Notes under the pieces: model-generated
Database searches by the model: none
Told to the model about the DNA's origin: nothing
Seen by the model: only the letters and a program-made list of their open reading frames with translations
NCBI GenBank assembly: GCA_963772935.1
Contig: CAVYZK010000009.1
Coordinates: 310,001-374,000 of the forward strand
Direction of reading: 5' to 3'
DNA length: 64,000 bases
Source of the DNA: JANNNF01 sp963772935
Lineage (GTDB): Bacteria; Pseudomonadota; Alphaproteobacteria; Rhodobacterales; Rhodobacteraceae
Made by a program: the position numbers and the translations under genes
In this document: positions 28,509-38,088 of the stretch, piece after piece
Position numbering within the stretch: the stretch's first letter is position 1
How the letters are laid out: each line of letters begins with the position of its first letter

Positions 28509-30918
28509 ATGTTGGACCTGCCCTTGACCGATCTGAGCCTGACCCCGAATGTCCTGCGATCCGATATCCTTCGGCATCTGACCTATACGCTTGGGAAAGA
28601 TGCCCCGAACGCCAGCCGTTATGACTGGCGCATGGCGCTGTCTTTCGCCATTCGGGACCGGATCGTCGAGCCGTGGTTTGCCTCGACCCGCAAGACATGG
28701 GCGGAAGATCACAAGAGGGTCTATTATCTGTCGATGGAATTTCTGATCGGCCGTATCCTTGAGGATGCGACGATCAACCTTGGCCTCTATGAGGCGTGTG
28801 AGTCCACGATGGCCGAGTTCGGGCAGGATTTCCGCGATATCATCGAAGATGAGCCGGATGCAGCGCTTGGCAACGGCGGCCTTGGCCGTCTGGCGGCCTG
28901 TTTCATGGAATCGATGGCGACCATCGGCTGCCCGGCCTATGGCTATGGCATCCGCTATGAACACGGGCTGTTCCGCCAGCGGTTTGAGGCCGGGCGTCAG
29001 GTGGAAACGCCGGAAGACTGGCTGAGCCAGCGTCACCCGTGGGAATTTGAGCGCCCCGAAGCCGCCTATACCATTGGCTTCAAGGGTGAGGTGGTGACAA
29101 AAGACGGCAAGGAGGTCTGGCTGCCCGGCGAAACCGTGCTGGCCGAGGCCTATGATACGCCCGTCGTCGGCTGGCAGGGCAAATGGGCCAACACCCTGCG
29201 CCTGTGGGGGGCCAAGCCCACCACGATGTTTGATCTGGAGCGGTTTAACCGGGGCGACTATGCGGCGGCGGCGGAGCCTGAGACGCTGGCGCGCACGCTG
29301 TCCCGCGTGCTGTACCCCGATGACACCACCTATCAGGGCAAGGAGTTGCGGTTGAAGCAGGAGTTTTTCCTGACCTCTGCCGCGTTGCAGGATATTCTGC
29401 GCCGCTATACCGCCCGCCATTCCGATATGGCCGCCCTGCCCAAGCACGTCGCCATCCAGATGAACGACACCCATCCGGCGATTGCGGGGCCAGAGCTGAT
29501 CCGCCTGCTGATGGACGCGCATGGGATGCCGTTTGCGCAGGCGTTGGAGGTGGCACAGGCCTGCCTTGGCTATACCAACCACACGCTGTTGCCCGAGGCG
29601 CTGGAACGCTGGGCAACCTTTACCTTCGGCAACGTGCTGCCGCGCCATATGCAGATCATCGAGCGGATTGATGCCTGGCATAAGGACGAATACCACTCGC
29701 GCCCGCATTACATCGGCATCGTCAAACACCACGAGGTGCGGATGGGCGAGTTGGCGTTCATCATGGCGCATAAGGTGAACGGGGTTTCGGCGCTGCATTC
29801 CGATCTGGTGAAGAAGAACCTGTTCCCGGAACTGCACAAGCTGCACCCCGACCGGATCATCAACCAGACCAATGGCGTGACGCCGCGCCGCTGGTTGAAG
29901 ATGGCGAACAAACCGCTGGCCGGGCTGATCACCGAGGCGATTGGGGCCGGGTGGGAAGATGATCTGGACCGGCTCAAGGGGCTTGGAAAAGGTCAGCACC
30001 GATGCGGCGTTTCTGGCCAAGTTCGATGCGGCCAAACGGGCGAACAAGGTGCAGCTTGCGGCTTGGATCAAGGATCACTGCGATGTCGTGGTCAGCCCCG
30101 ATGCGCTGTATGACGTTCAGATCAAGCGGATTCATGAATACAAACGCCAGTTGCTGAATATTCTTGAGGCGATTGCCCATTGGAAGGCCATCCGCGCCAA
30201 CCCGACGGCCAATTGGGTGCCGCGCGTGCGGATATTCGGCGGCAAGGCAGCGCCGGGATATGCGGTGGCCAAGGAAATCATCCGGCTTATCAACGATGTG
30301 GCGGCGGTTATCAATGCGGACACGGTGGTTGGTGACAAGCTGAAGATCGTCTATCCGGCCAATTACAACGTCAGCATGGCGGAACGCCTGATCCCGGCCT
30401 CGGACCTGTCGGAACAGATTCGCACGGCGGGGAAAGAGGCGTCCGGCACCGGCAACATGAAGTTCATGATGAACGGTGCGCCGACCATCGGCACGCTGGA
30501 CGGGGCCAATGTGGAAATCCTGCAAGAGGTGGGGGCCGAGAACTTCTTCCTGTTCGGGCTGACCGCCGAGGAAGTGATCAAGCGCCGGGAAGACCCGGAA
30601 CAATCGCGCAAGGCGATCGAGGCCAGCAAGACGCTGCAAGACGTGTTGCAGATGATCGCCGAAGGCCGGTTCAGCCCGGATGAGCCTGAACGCTATCACG
30701 GGCTGGTCCACCGGGTCTGGCACCACGATTACTTCCTCGTGGCGGCGGATTTCGATACCTATCATGCGGCGCAAAAACAGGTCGATATTGCCTATGCGGA
30801 TCGTCAGAAGTGGCTGACAATGGCCACACTGAACACGGCGCGGTCGGGATTCTTTTCATCCGACCGCACCATCCGCAGCTACATGGACCAGATCTGGGAC
30901 GTGACATCTGCCCTGTGA
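28509..30918 (+). CDS. glgP: glycogen phosphorylase, one-base frameshift
   Basis: PLP-dependent enzyme that releases glucose 1-phosphate from glycogen ends. Motifs include EDEPDAALGNGGLGRLAACF, QMNDTHPAIAGPELIRLLMD, INQTNGVTPRRWLK, and the PLP-lysine segment EASGTGNMKFMMNGAPTIGT. The frame slips near 29979: removing one G from CTTGGAAAAGG joins RLKGL to EKVSTDAAFLAKF. The corrected length is about 802 residues, normal for the family. It is the first gene of a six-gene glycogen operon. glgB starts 26 bp later. Confidence 0.95.
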
Positions 30919-30944
30919 GGGGCGCACCTTGGGAGGGGGGCACC

Positions 30945-33128
30945 ATGAGCAACGGTTTGATCGACGACGGCACGGCTTATGCGATTGCGGAAGGGCGGCA
31001 TGGTGACCCGTTTTCTGTGCTGGGTCTGCACAAGCGCGACGGGGCGTGGGTCGTCACGGCCTTTGTGCCGGGGGCGGAAAAGCTGTGGGTGTTGACGGGC
31101 AAGGCCGGTAAGGCGCTGGACGCGCAGCCGGCTGGCCCGGCGGGCCTGTTCACCTGCGTGCTGCCGCGCAAATCCGACTACCGCCTGCGCGCCGAAGGGC
31201 ATGGGGCGGTGTGGGAATTTGACGATCCGTTCAGCTTTGGCCCGGTCTTGGGCGAGATGGACGAATACCTGCTGGGCGAGGGCACCTTGCAGCGGCTGTG
31301 GAAGGTGCTGGGCGCGCATGTGATGGTGCATGAGGGCGTCGAGGGCGTGCATTTTGCGGTCTGGGCCCCGAATGCCGAACGGGTTTCCGTGGTTGGCGAT
31401 TTCAATATCTGGGACGGTCGCCGCCACCCGATGCGCAGGCGTGGGGCGACGGGGGTGTGGGAAACCTTTGTGCCGGGGCTGGCCGAAGGAGCCACGTACA
31501 AGTACGAAATCCGGGGGCAAGGCGGGCATCTGCTGCCGCTGAAGGCCGATCCGGTGGGGTTCGGGTCGGAACACCCGCCAGCGAATGCCAGCGTTGTGCG
31601 CAAAATCTCGGGCGACTGGACCGATGGCGAATGGATGACGACGCGGGGGCTGCATCAGAACATTGATGCGCCGATCAGCGTTTACGAGGTGCATCTGGGG
31701 TCGTGGCGCAGGGCGGCGGAAAACCGGATGCTCAGCTATCACGAGTTGGCCGAACAGTTGGTGGAATATGTGGCCGACATGGGGTTTACCCATATCGAGT
31801 TGATGCCGATATCGGAATATCCGTTTGATGGGTCATGGGGCTATCAGCCCGTGGGCCTGTTCGCCCCCACCATCCGCCACGGCACGCCGGATGAATTTCG
31901 CGGCTTTATGGACGCCGCCCACAAGGCCGGGATCGGGGTCTTGCTGGACTGGGTGCCGGGGCATTTTCCGACCGATGCGCATGGGTTAGGGCAGTTTGAC
32001 GGCAGCGCCCTTTATGAACACCAGGACCCGCGCGAAGGCTTTCATCAGGACTGGAACACCCTGATCTTCAACTATGGCCGGGTTGAGGTGCAGAATTACC
32101 TTGTGTCCAACGCCTTGTATTGGTTGGAGGAATACCACCTTGACGGGCTACGGGTGGATGCGGTGGCATCCATGCTCTACCGCGATTATTCGCGGTCTGC
32201 GGGGCAATGGGTGCCCAACAAGGACGGCGGGCGCGAGAATTACGAGGCGATTTCGGTCCTGCAAAAGATGAACATCACGGCTTACGGCGAATGCAAGGGC
32301 GTGATGACGGTGGCCGAGGAAAGCACAGCCTTTCCGGGCGTGTCGCGGCCTGTGAACCATGGCGGGCTTGGCTTTGGCTTCAAATGGAACATGGGGTGGA
32401 TGAATGACACCCTGAACTACATCCAGAAAGACCCGATTTACCGCCGCCATCATCACCACATGATGACCTTCGGGCTACATTATGCGTGGTCAGAGAACTA
32501 CATCCTGCCGATCAGCCATGACGAGGTGGTGCATGGCAAAGGGTCCATGCTGTCGAAGATGCCGGGGGATGGAGCGCAGAAATTTGCCAACCTGCGGGCC
32601 TATTATGGGTTCATGTGGGCGCATCCGGGCAAGAAGCTGTTGTTTATGGGCTGCGAGTTTGCCCAAGGGGCGGAATGGAACCACAACCAGTCGCTCGACT
32701 GGCATCAGTTGGATGTGGCCGAGCACAAGGGCGTGCAATCCTTGGTGCGCGATCTGAACCGGGTCTACCGCGACACGCCGGCGCTGCATGTGAATGACAC
32801 GCGGCCGGAGGGGTTTGCCTGGCTGGAAAGCAACGATGCCGAGGCGAGCGTTTACGCCTGGGTGCGCAAGGGGGCGGCAAGCGACCCGATGGTGGTGGCG
32901 CTGGTCAACATGACTCCGGTGGAGCGGAGTTACCGGGTTGGCCTGCCTGCCACGGGCCATTGGGATGAAGTTCTGAACACGGATGCCGCGGTTTACGGAG
33001 GAGGGAACCGGGGCAATCTGGGCGGGGTAACGGCAGAAGCCGTGCCCTTCCACGGCCAGCCGCAGTCGGCTGTCGTCACGCTGCCGCCCTTGGCGGCGGT
33101 ATATTTCCGGCAATCGGCGAAGGCATAG
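30945..33128 (+). CDS. glgB: 1,4-alpha-glucan branching enzyme
   Basis: GH13 enzyme that introduces alpha-1,6 branches into glycogen. The 727-residue protein has an N-terminal branching-enzyme domain, a CBM48 module (FAVWAPNAERVSVVGDFN near residue 130) and a GH13 barrel with LDGLRVDAVASMLYRDYSR (nucleophile Asp), TVAEESTAFPGVS (acid Glu) and ISHDEVVHGKGSMLSKMPGD (third acid). ATG 30945 follows GGGAGGGGGG; the frame extends back into glgP, but that part is not conserved. The frame is intact. Confidence 0.97.
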   Translation: MSNGLIDDGTAYAIAEGRHGDPFSVLGLHKRDGAWVVTAFVPGAEKLWVLTGKAGKALDAQPAGPAGLFTCVLPRKSDYRLRAEGHGAVWEFDDPFSFGPVLGEMDEYLLGEGTLQRLWKVLGAHVMVHEGVEGVHFAVWAPNAERVSVVGDFNIWDGRRHPMRRRGATGVWETFVPGLAEGATYKYEIRGQGGHLLPLKADPVGFGSEHPPANASVVRKISGDWTDGEWMTTRGLHQNIDAPISVYEVHLGSWRRAAENRMLSYHELAEQLVEYVADMGFTHIELMPISEYPFDGSWGYQPVGLFAPTIRHGTPDEFRGFMDAAHKAGIGVLLDWVPGHFPTDAHGLGQFDGSALYEHQDPREGFHQDWNTLIFNYGRVEVQNYLVSNALYWLEEYHLDGLRVDAVASMLYRDYSRSAGQWVPNKDGGRENYEAISVLQKMNITAYGECKGVMTVAEESTAFPGVSRPVNHGGLGFGFKWNMGWMNDTLNYIQKDPIYRRHHHHMMTFGLHYAWSENYILPISHDEVVHGKGSMLSKMPGDGAQKFANLRAYYGFMWAHPGKKLLFMGCEFAQGAEWNHNQSLDWHQLDVAEHKGVQSLVRDLNRVYRDTPALHVNDTRPEGFAWLESNDAEASVYAWVRKGAASDPMVVALVNMTPVERSYRVGLPATGHWDEVLNTDAAVYGGGNRGNLGGVTAEAVPFHGQPQSAVVTLPPLAAVYFRQSAKA

Positions 33129-33167
33129 AGACAACCGCCGCAAAACGGCATCAAGGGAGGGGACACA

Positions 33168-34439
33168 ATGAAACCAAAACCGAATGCACGCCTGTCATCG
33201 CAGGCCATGGCCTTTGTGCTGGCCGGGGGACGCGGCAGTCGTTTGAAGGAATTGACGGACCGGCGGGCCAAGCCTGCGGTCTATTTCGGCGGCAAGACCC
33301 GGATCATCGACTTTGCGCTGTCGAATGCGCTGAACTCCGGTATCCGTAAAATGGCGATCGCGACGCAATACAAGGCGCACAGCCTGATCCGCCACATGCA
33401 GCGCGGTTGGGGGTTTTTCCGGGCGGAACGCAACGAATATCTGGACATCCTGCCAGCCAGCCAGCGTGTGGATGAAAACAAATGGTATCTGGGCACCGCC
33501 GATGCTGTGACGCAAAACATTGATATCGTTGATTCTTATGGGATCAAATATGTGGTCATCCTGGCGGGCGATCATATCTACAAGATGGATTACGAAATCA
33601 TGCTGCAACAGCATGTCGAATCCGGGGCCGATGTGACCATCGGCTGTCTGACCGTGCCCCGGATGGAAGCTGTGGCCTTTGGCGTGATGCATGTGGACAA
33701 GGACATGCGCATTACCCAGTTTCTGGAAAAACCCAAAGACCCGCCGTCGATTCCCGGCGATCCGGCCAATGCGCTGGCGTCGATGGGGATTTACGTCTTC
33801 AACTGGGACATGCTGCGCGAGTTGCTGATCCAGGATGCCGAAGACCCCAATTCCAGCCATGATTTTGGCAATGACATCATCCCGCAGATCGTGAAGAACG
33901 GCAAAGCGGTGGCGCATAAATTCGCCGACAGCTGCGTGACCAGCGGGTTGGAGGAAGAGCCCTATTGGCGTGATGTGGGTACGATTGATGCGTTCTGGCA
34001 GGCGAATATCGACCTGACGGATTTCGTGCCGAAGCTGGATCTCTATGACAACGCCTGGCCGATCTGGACCTATGCCGAGATCGTGCCGCCCGCGAAGTTC
34101 ATCCACAACGATGGCAAGCGGCGGGGGTCGGCGGTCAGCTCGCTGGTGTCGGGCGATTGCATCGTGTCGGGGTCGGAGGTTTCGAACAGCCTGCTGTTCA
34201 CCGGCTGCCGGACACATTCCTATGCCAACCTTGAATACGTGGTGGCCCTGCCGCAGGTGATTGTGAACCGCAAGGCCGAGTTGAAAAACTGCGTTATCGA
34301 CCGGGGGGTGATCATCCCGGAAGGGCTGGTGGTCGGGCAAGACCCCGAGATGGACGAAAAGTGGTTCCGCCGCACCGAGAGTGGTATCGTGTTGATTACG
34401 CAAGATATGCTGGACGTGAGGGCGCGGGCGTTGTCATAA
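33168..34439 (+). CDS. glgC: glucose-1-phosphate adenylyltransferase
   Basis: ADP-glucose pyrophosphorylase, the committed step of bacterial glycogen synthesis, usually allosterically controlled and tetrameric. The 423-residue protein has the nucleotide loop LAGGRGSRLKELTDRRAKPA, VYFGGKTRIIDFALSNALNS, and ILAGDHIYKMDYEIMLQQH. The C-terminal left-handed beta-helix is visible as SAVSSLVSGDCIVSGSEV. GGAGGGG precedes ATG 33168. It lies 39 bp after glgB. Confidence 0.97.
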   Translation: MKPKPNARLSSQAMAFVLAGGRGSRLKELTDRRAKPAVYFGGKTRIIDFALSNALNSGIRKMAIATQYKAHSLIRHMQRGWGFFRAERNEYLDILPASQRVDENKWYLGTADAVTQNIDIVDSYGIKYVVILAGDHIYKMDYEIMLQQHVESGADVTIGCLTVPRMEAVAFGVMHVDKDMRITQFLEKPKDPPSIPGDPANALASMGIYVFNWDMLRELLIQDAEDPNSSHDFGNDIIPQIVKNGKAVAHKFADSCVTSGLEEEPYWRDVGTIDAFWQANIDLTDFVPKLDLYDNAWPIWTYAEIVPPAKFIHNDGKRRGSAVSSLVSGDCIVSGSEVSNSLLFTGCRTHSYANLEYVVALPQVIVNRKAELKNCVIDRGVIIPEGLVVGQDPEMDEKWFRRTESGIVLITQDMLDVRARALS

Positions 34440-34497
34440 GGCGCTTGAGTTGAAAGCGCCGGGGGGGACTTCACGTCTCCCCCGGCCCCCCCCCTGT

Positions 34498-34520
34498 GGG
34501 ATATTTAGAGACAGAAAATG
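34498..34520 (+). repeat. short intergenic repeat element, partial copy before glgA
   Basis: GGGATATTTAGAGACAG followed by AAAATG matches 21 of 23 positions of the first block of copy 1 (15941-15995, minus strand). It is preceded by a C/G-rich run and lies just before the glgA ribosome site. Confidence 0.6.
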
Positions 34521-34531
34521 AGGTGAGCGGC

Positions 34532-35965
34532 ATGGAGATCAGGGGGCGGGTGCTGTCGGTAGCCTCAGAATGTGTGCCGCTGATCAAGACCGGCGGGCTT
34601 GCCGATGTGGTGGGGGCGCTGCCGGGCGCGTTGGCCGGGCAGGGCTGGGACATGCGGGTGTTGCTGCCTGCCTACCGGTCATTGCGGGGCATGGTTGCGG
34701 GCTGGCCCGAGGTCTGGCGCGAGCCGTCGCTGTTTGGCGGTGAGGGTGTGGTGTACGCGGGTGAGGTGGCGGGCATGCAGGTCATGCTGCTGGACGCGCC
34801 GCATTTGTATGATCGTGAGGGCGGGCCGTATGGCGGCCCCGGCGGCGACTGGTTTGACAATGCGCAGCGCTTTGCCGCGCTGTCCTGGGTCGGGGCGCGG
34901 ATGGCGCGGGAAGGGCTGGCCGATGGTTGGGTGCCCGACATTTTGCATGCGCATGATTGGCAGGCGGGGTTTGCGCCCGCCTATCTGGCCTATGGCGGTG
35001 ATGCGGCCTGCAAATCGGTGATCACCGTGCATAACATCGCCTTTCAGGGCTGGGCACCGGCCTCGGCCTTGGGGGATTTGCGGCTACCTGCGGCGCAGTT
35101 TCATCCGGCGGCGCTGGAATATTATGGCGGCTTGTCCAGCTTGAAGGCGGGGCTGGTTGCGGCGGATTGGATCACCACCGTTTCGCCGACCTATGCGGCC
35201 GAGCTGATGCGGCCCGAGTTTGGTATGGGATTGCAAGGGGTTATCGCGGCGCGGGGCGCGCGGGTTTCCGGCATCCTGAACGGGGTGGATACTGGCGTCT
35301 GGTCGCCGGAGGCGGAAGCCGACCCGTTTTCGGCCAAATCCATGGCCGGCAAGGCGCGGGCGCGGGCGGTGATTTCGCAGGAGTTTGGCGTCGATGTGCC
35401 GGGGCCTCTGGCCATTGTCGTCAGCCGGTTGACCGATCAGAAGGGCATTGACCTGTTGCCGACCGTGATCCCGGAATTTGTGGCGCAGGGTGGCGGGTTG
35501 ATCGTGCTGGGGTCGGGCGATCCTGGGATGGAAGGCGCGATGCGCAGCCTTGCCGCGCGCCATCCGGGGCGGGTGGCGGTGCGGATCGGCTATGATGAGG
35601 GGTTGAGCCACCGGCTGTTTGCCGGGGCCGATGCCGTGCTGGTGCCAAGCCGGTTTGAACCCTGCGGTCTGACGCAGATGTATGGCTTGCGCTATGGCAC
35701 CTTGCCGGTGGTGGCGGCGGTTGGCGGATTGGCGGATACGGTGATTTCGGCCTCGCCTGCGGCACTGGCGGCGGGGGTGGCGACCGGGATTGCGTTTCAT
35801 CCGACCGATGCCTTGGCCTTTGGGCAGGCGTTGCAGGGGTTGCTGGCGCTGTACGCCGACAAGAAACTGTGGGCGCAGACGCAGAAGAACGCGATGAAGC
35901 ATCCGGTCGGATGGGAAACCTCGGCTGCGGCCTATGCGGGCCTGTATGAAAGGCTGCTGCGGTGA
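34532..35965 (+). CDS. glgA: glycogen synthase (ADP-glucose dependent)
   Basis: GT5 glycosyltransferase that extends alpha-1,4-glucan from ADP-glucose. The 477-residue protein has the N-terminal KTGGLADVVGALPGAL (ADP-glucose binding), HAHDWQAGFAPAYLAY, and the C-terminal VPSRFEPCGLTQMYGLRYGT. ATG 34532 is chosen over GTG 34496 because the conserved RVLSVASECVPL follows directly and GAGGTGAG precedes it. The stop overlaps the glgX GTG start by four bases, indicating translational coupling. Confidence 0.96.
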   Translation: MEIRGRVLSVASECVPLIKTGGLADVVGALPGALAGQGWDMRVLLPAYRSLRGMVAGWPEVWREPSLFGGEGVVYAGEVAGMQVMLLDAPHLYDREGGPYGGPGGDWFDNAQRFAALSWVGARMAREGLADGWVPDILHAHDWQAGFAPAYLAYGGDAACKSVITVHNIAFQGWAPASALGDLRLPAAQFHPAALEYYGGLSSLKAGLVAADWITTVSPTYAAELMRPEFGMGLQGVIAARGARVSGILNGVDTGVWSPEAEADPFSAKSMAGKARARAVISQEFGVDVPGPLAIVVSRLTDQKGIDLLPTVIPEFVAQGGGLIVLGSGDPGMEGAMRSLAARHPGRVAVRIGYDEGLSHRLFAGADAVLVPSRFEPCGLTQMYGLRYGTLPVVAAVGGLADTVISASPAALAAGVATGIAFHPTDALAFGQALQGLLALYADKKLWAQTQKNAMKHPVGWETSAAAYAGLYERLLR

Positions 35966-38088
35966 CGCCTGCCACAACGCTGCCCGCCAAGCTTTCCGGG
36001 CATGCCGTCGGGGCCGGACGCCCTTGGCCGATGGGGGCCAGTTTCGACGGCGATGGCGTGAATTTCGCAGTGTTTTCCGCCAATGCCGAGTTGATCGAGT
36101 TGTGTCTGTTTTCCAGCGACGGGCGGCGCGAACTCGCGCGCTTGCCGATGCGCGAACGCGACGGCGATGTCTGGCACATTCATGTCGGCGGGCTGACGGT
36201 GGGGGCGGTCTACGGCTTTCGCGCACACGGGCCGTATCAGCCCGAACGCGGGCATCGGTTCAACCCGCACAAGTTGCTGATCGACCCCTATGCGCGGGGG
36301 CTGGAGGGGCGGCTGAAATGGTCGGACAGCCTGATGGGCTACAAGGTGGGCAGTCCGCGCGGGGACTTGTCCTATGACACACGGGATTCTGCCTTTGCCG
36401 TGCCGAAATCGGTGGTGGTGGACAGCAGTTACACCTGGGGCCGCGACGCGCATCCGCAAATTCCCGCGTCGGAGTCGGTGATTTATGAGGCCCATGTCAA
36501 GGGCATGACCATGCTGCATCCGGGCGTCGATAAACCGTTGCGGGGCACCTATCTGGGCCTGTCGTCGGATGCGGTGCTGGAGCATCTGGTCAAACTGGGG
36601 GTGACCTCGATTGAGCTGCTGCCGGTGCAAGCCTTTGTGGATGAACGGTTTTTGATCGCCAAGGGGTTGCGCAACAACTGGGGCTATCAGACCATTGCCT
36701 TCTTTGCCCCCGAAGCGCGCTACATGTCAAAGGGCGCGCTGTGGGAGTTTCAGACCATGGTGCGCCGCTTTCACGCGGCGGGCATCGAGGTTATTCTGGA
36801 CGTGGTGTACAACCATTCCGGCGAGGGTGACGCAAATGGGCCGACCCTGAGTTTCCGCGGGTTGGACAACGCCAGCTACTACCGTCTGACCGACGGCGGA
36901 CGGTACTATGCCAATGACACCGGCACGGGAAACACGCTGAACCTGACGCATCCGATGGTGCTGCGGCTGGTGCTGGACAGTTTGCGCTATTGGGTGGAGG
37001 AGGCGCATGTTGACGGCTTTCGCTTTGATCTGGCGACGGTGCTGGGGCGCGAGTCGTACGGCTTTGACCCCAACGGCGGTTTCTTTGATGCGATCCGGCA
37101 AGACCCGGTTCTGTCGCGCGTCAAGCTGATTGCCGAGCCTTGGGATATTGGTCCGGGGGGGTATCAGCTTGGCGCCTATCCGCACCCGTTCATGGAATGG
37201 AACGACAAGTACCGCGACGGCGTGCGTCGGTTCTGGCGGGGGGATGCGGGGCTGACGTCTGATCTAGCCAACCGCCTGCTGGGCAGCGCCGACAAGTTTG
37301 ACCATTCGGGGCGGGCGGCGACATCCTCGGTCAACTTCATCACCGCGCATGACGGCTTCACAATGGAAGATGTGGTCAGCTTTACCGTCAAGCGCAACTT
37401 CGCCAATGGTGAAGAAAACCGCGATGGCCATTCGGAAAACCATTCCGACAATCTGGGGTTTGAAGGCCCGACCGCCGACCCGGTGGTCCGGGCGGCGCGG
37501 GCGCGGCGCAAGCGCAACCTGTTTGCCACCATGATGCTGTCGCAGGGTGTGCCGATGATTTTGGGGGGCGATGAGATTGGTCATTCCCAGGGCGGAAACA
37601 ACAACGCCTATGCGCAGGACAATGAGGTAAGCTGGCTGGATTGGGCGAAGGCGGACACAGAGCTGGCCGAGTTTGTGGGGCGGTTGGTCGCCTTGCGCAA
37701 ATCCTTGCCCGTGCTGCGGCAAAAGCGGTTTTTGCATGCGGAAACAAGGGGCACCGATGGGTTGCCCGACGCGATCTGGCGCAGGGCCGATGGCACCACG
37801 CCGCTACCTGAGGAATGGCACAACCCGGCGTTCCGCTGCATTTGCGTGGAATTGCGGATGGCGGCGGAAGGCATGGACAGCGGCGAGGCCGCGGTGTTTG
37901 CCGTGTTCAACTGTGGCCCCGCAGAGCCGCTGGTCCTGCCCTCCACCGCGCCCGCATGGGAATTGTTGCTGGACACCAGCCGACCCGAACCCGGGCCGCT
38001 GACCCAAGGGCCAAAGGCGCCCGCGCAGTCTGTTTTGATATTCCGGTCGGTGGCTGCCCCCGACCGATCCATGGGAGGACCAACATGA
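35962..38088 (+). CDS. glgX: glycogen debranching enzyme GlgX
   Basis: GH13 isoamylase-type debrancher that removes short branches left by phosphorylase. The 708-residue protein has a CBM48 N-terminal domain (GVNFAVFSANAELIELCLF) and a barrel with VILDVVYNHSGEGD, VDGFRFDLATVLGRES (nucleophile), KLIAEPWDIGPGGYQLG (acid) and FITAHDGFTMEDVVSF. It starts with GTG 35962 inside the glgA stop (GTGA) and ends overlapping pgm (ATGA), so synthesis, debranching and phosphoglucomutase are made from one coupled message. Confidence 0.96.
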   Translation: MTPATTLPAKLSGHAVGAGRPWPMGASFDGDGVNFAVFSANAELIELCLFSSDGRRELARLPMRERDGDVWHIHVGGLTVGAVYGFRAHGPYQPERGHRFNPHKLLIDPYARGLEGRLKWSDSLMGYKVGSPRGDLSYDTRDSAFAVPKSVVVDSSYTWGRDAHPQIPASESVIYEAHVKGMTMLHPGVDKPLRGTYLGLSSDAVLEHLVKLGVTSIELLPVQAFVDERFLIAKGLRNNWGYQTIAFFAPEARYMSKGALWEFQTMVRRFHAAGIEVILDVVYNHSGEGDANGPTLSFRGLDNASYYRLTDGGRYYANDTGTGNTLNLTHPMVLRLVLDSLRYWVEEAHVDGFRFDLATVLGRESYGFDPNGGFFDAIRQDPVLSRVKLIAEPWDIGPGGYQLGAYPHPFMEWNDKYRDGVRRFWRGDAGLTSDLANRLLGSADKFDHSGRAATSSVNFITAHDGFTMEDVVSFTVKRNFANGEENRDGHSENHSDNLGFEGPTADPVVRAARARRKRNLFATMMLSQGVPMILGGDEIGHSQGGNNNAYAQDNEVSWLDWAKADTELAEFVGRLVALRKSLPVLRQKRFLHAETRGTDGLPDAIWRRADGTTPLPEEWHNPAFRCICVELRMAAEGMDSGEAAVFAVFNCGPAEPLVLPSTAPAWELLLDTSRPEPGPLTQGPKAPAQSVLIFRSVAAPDRSMGGPT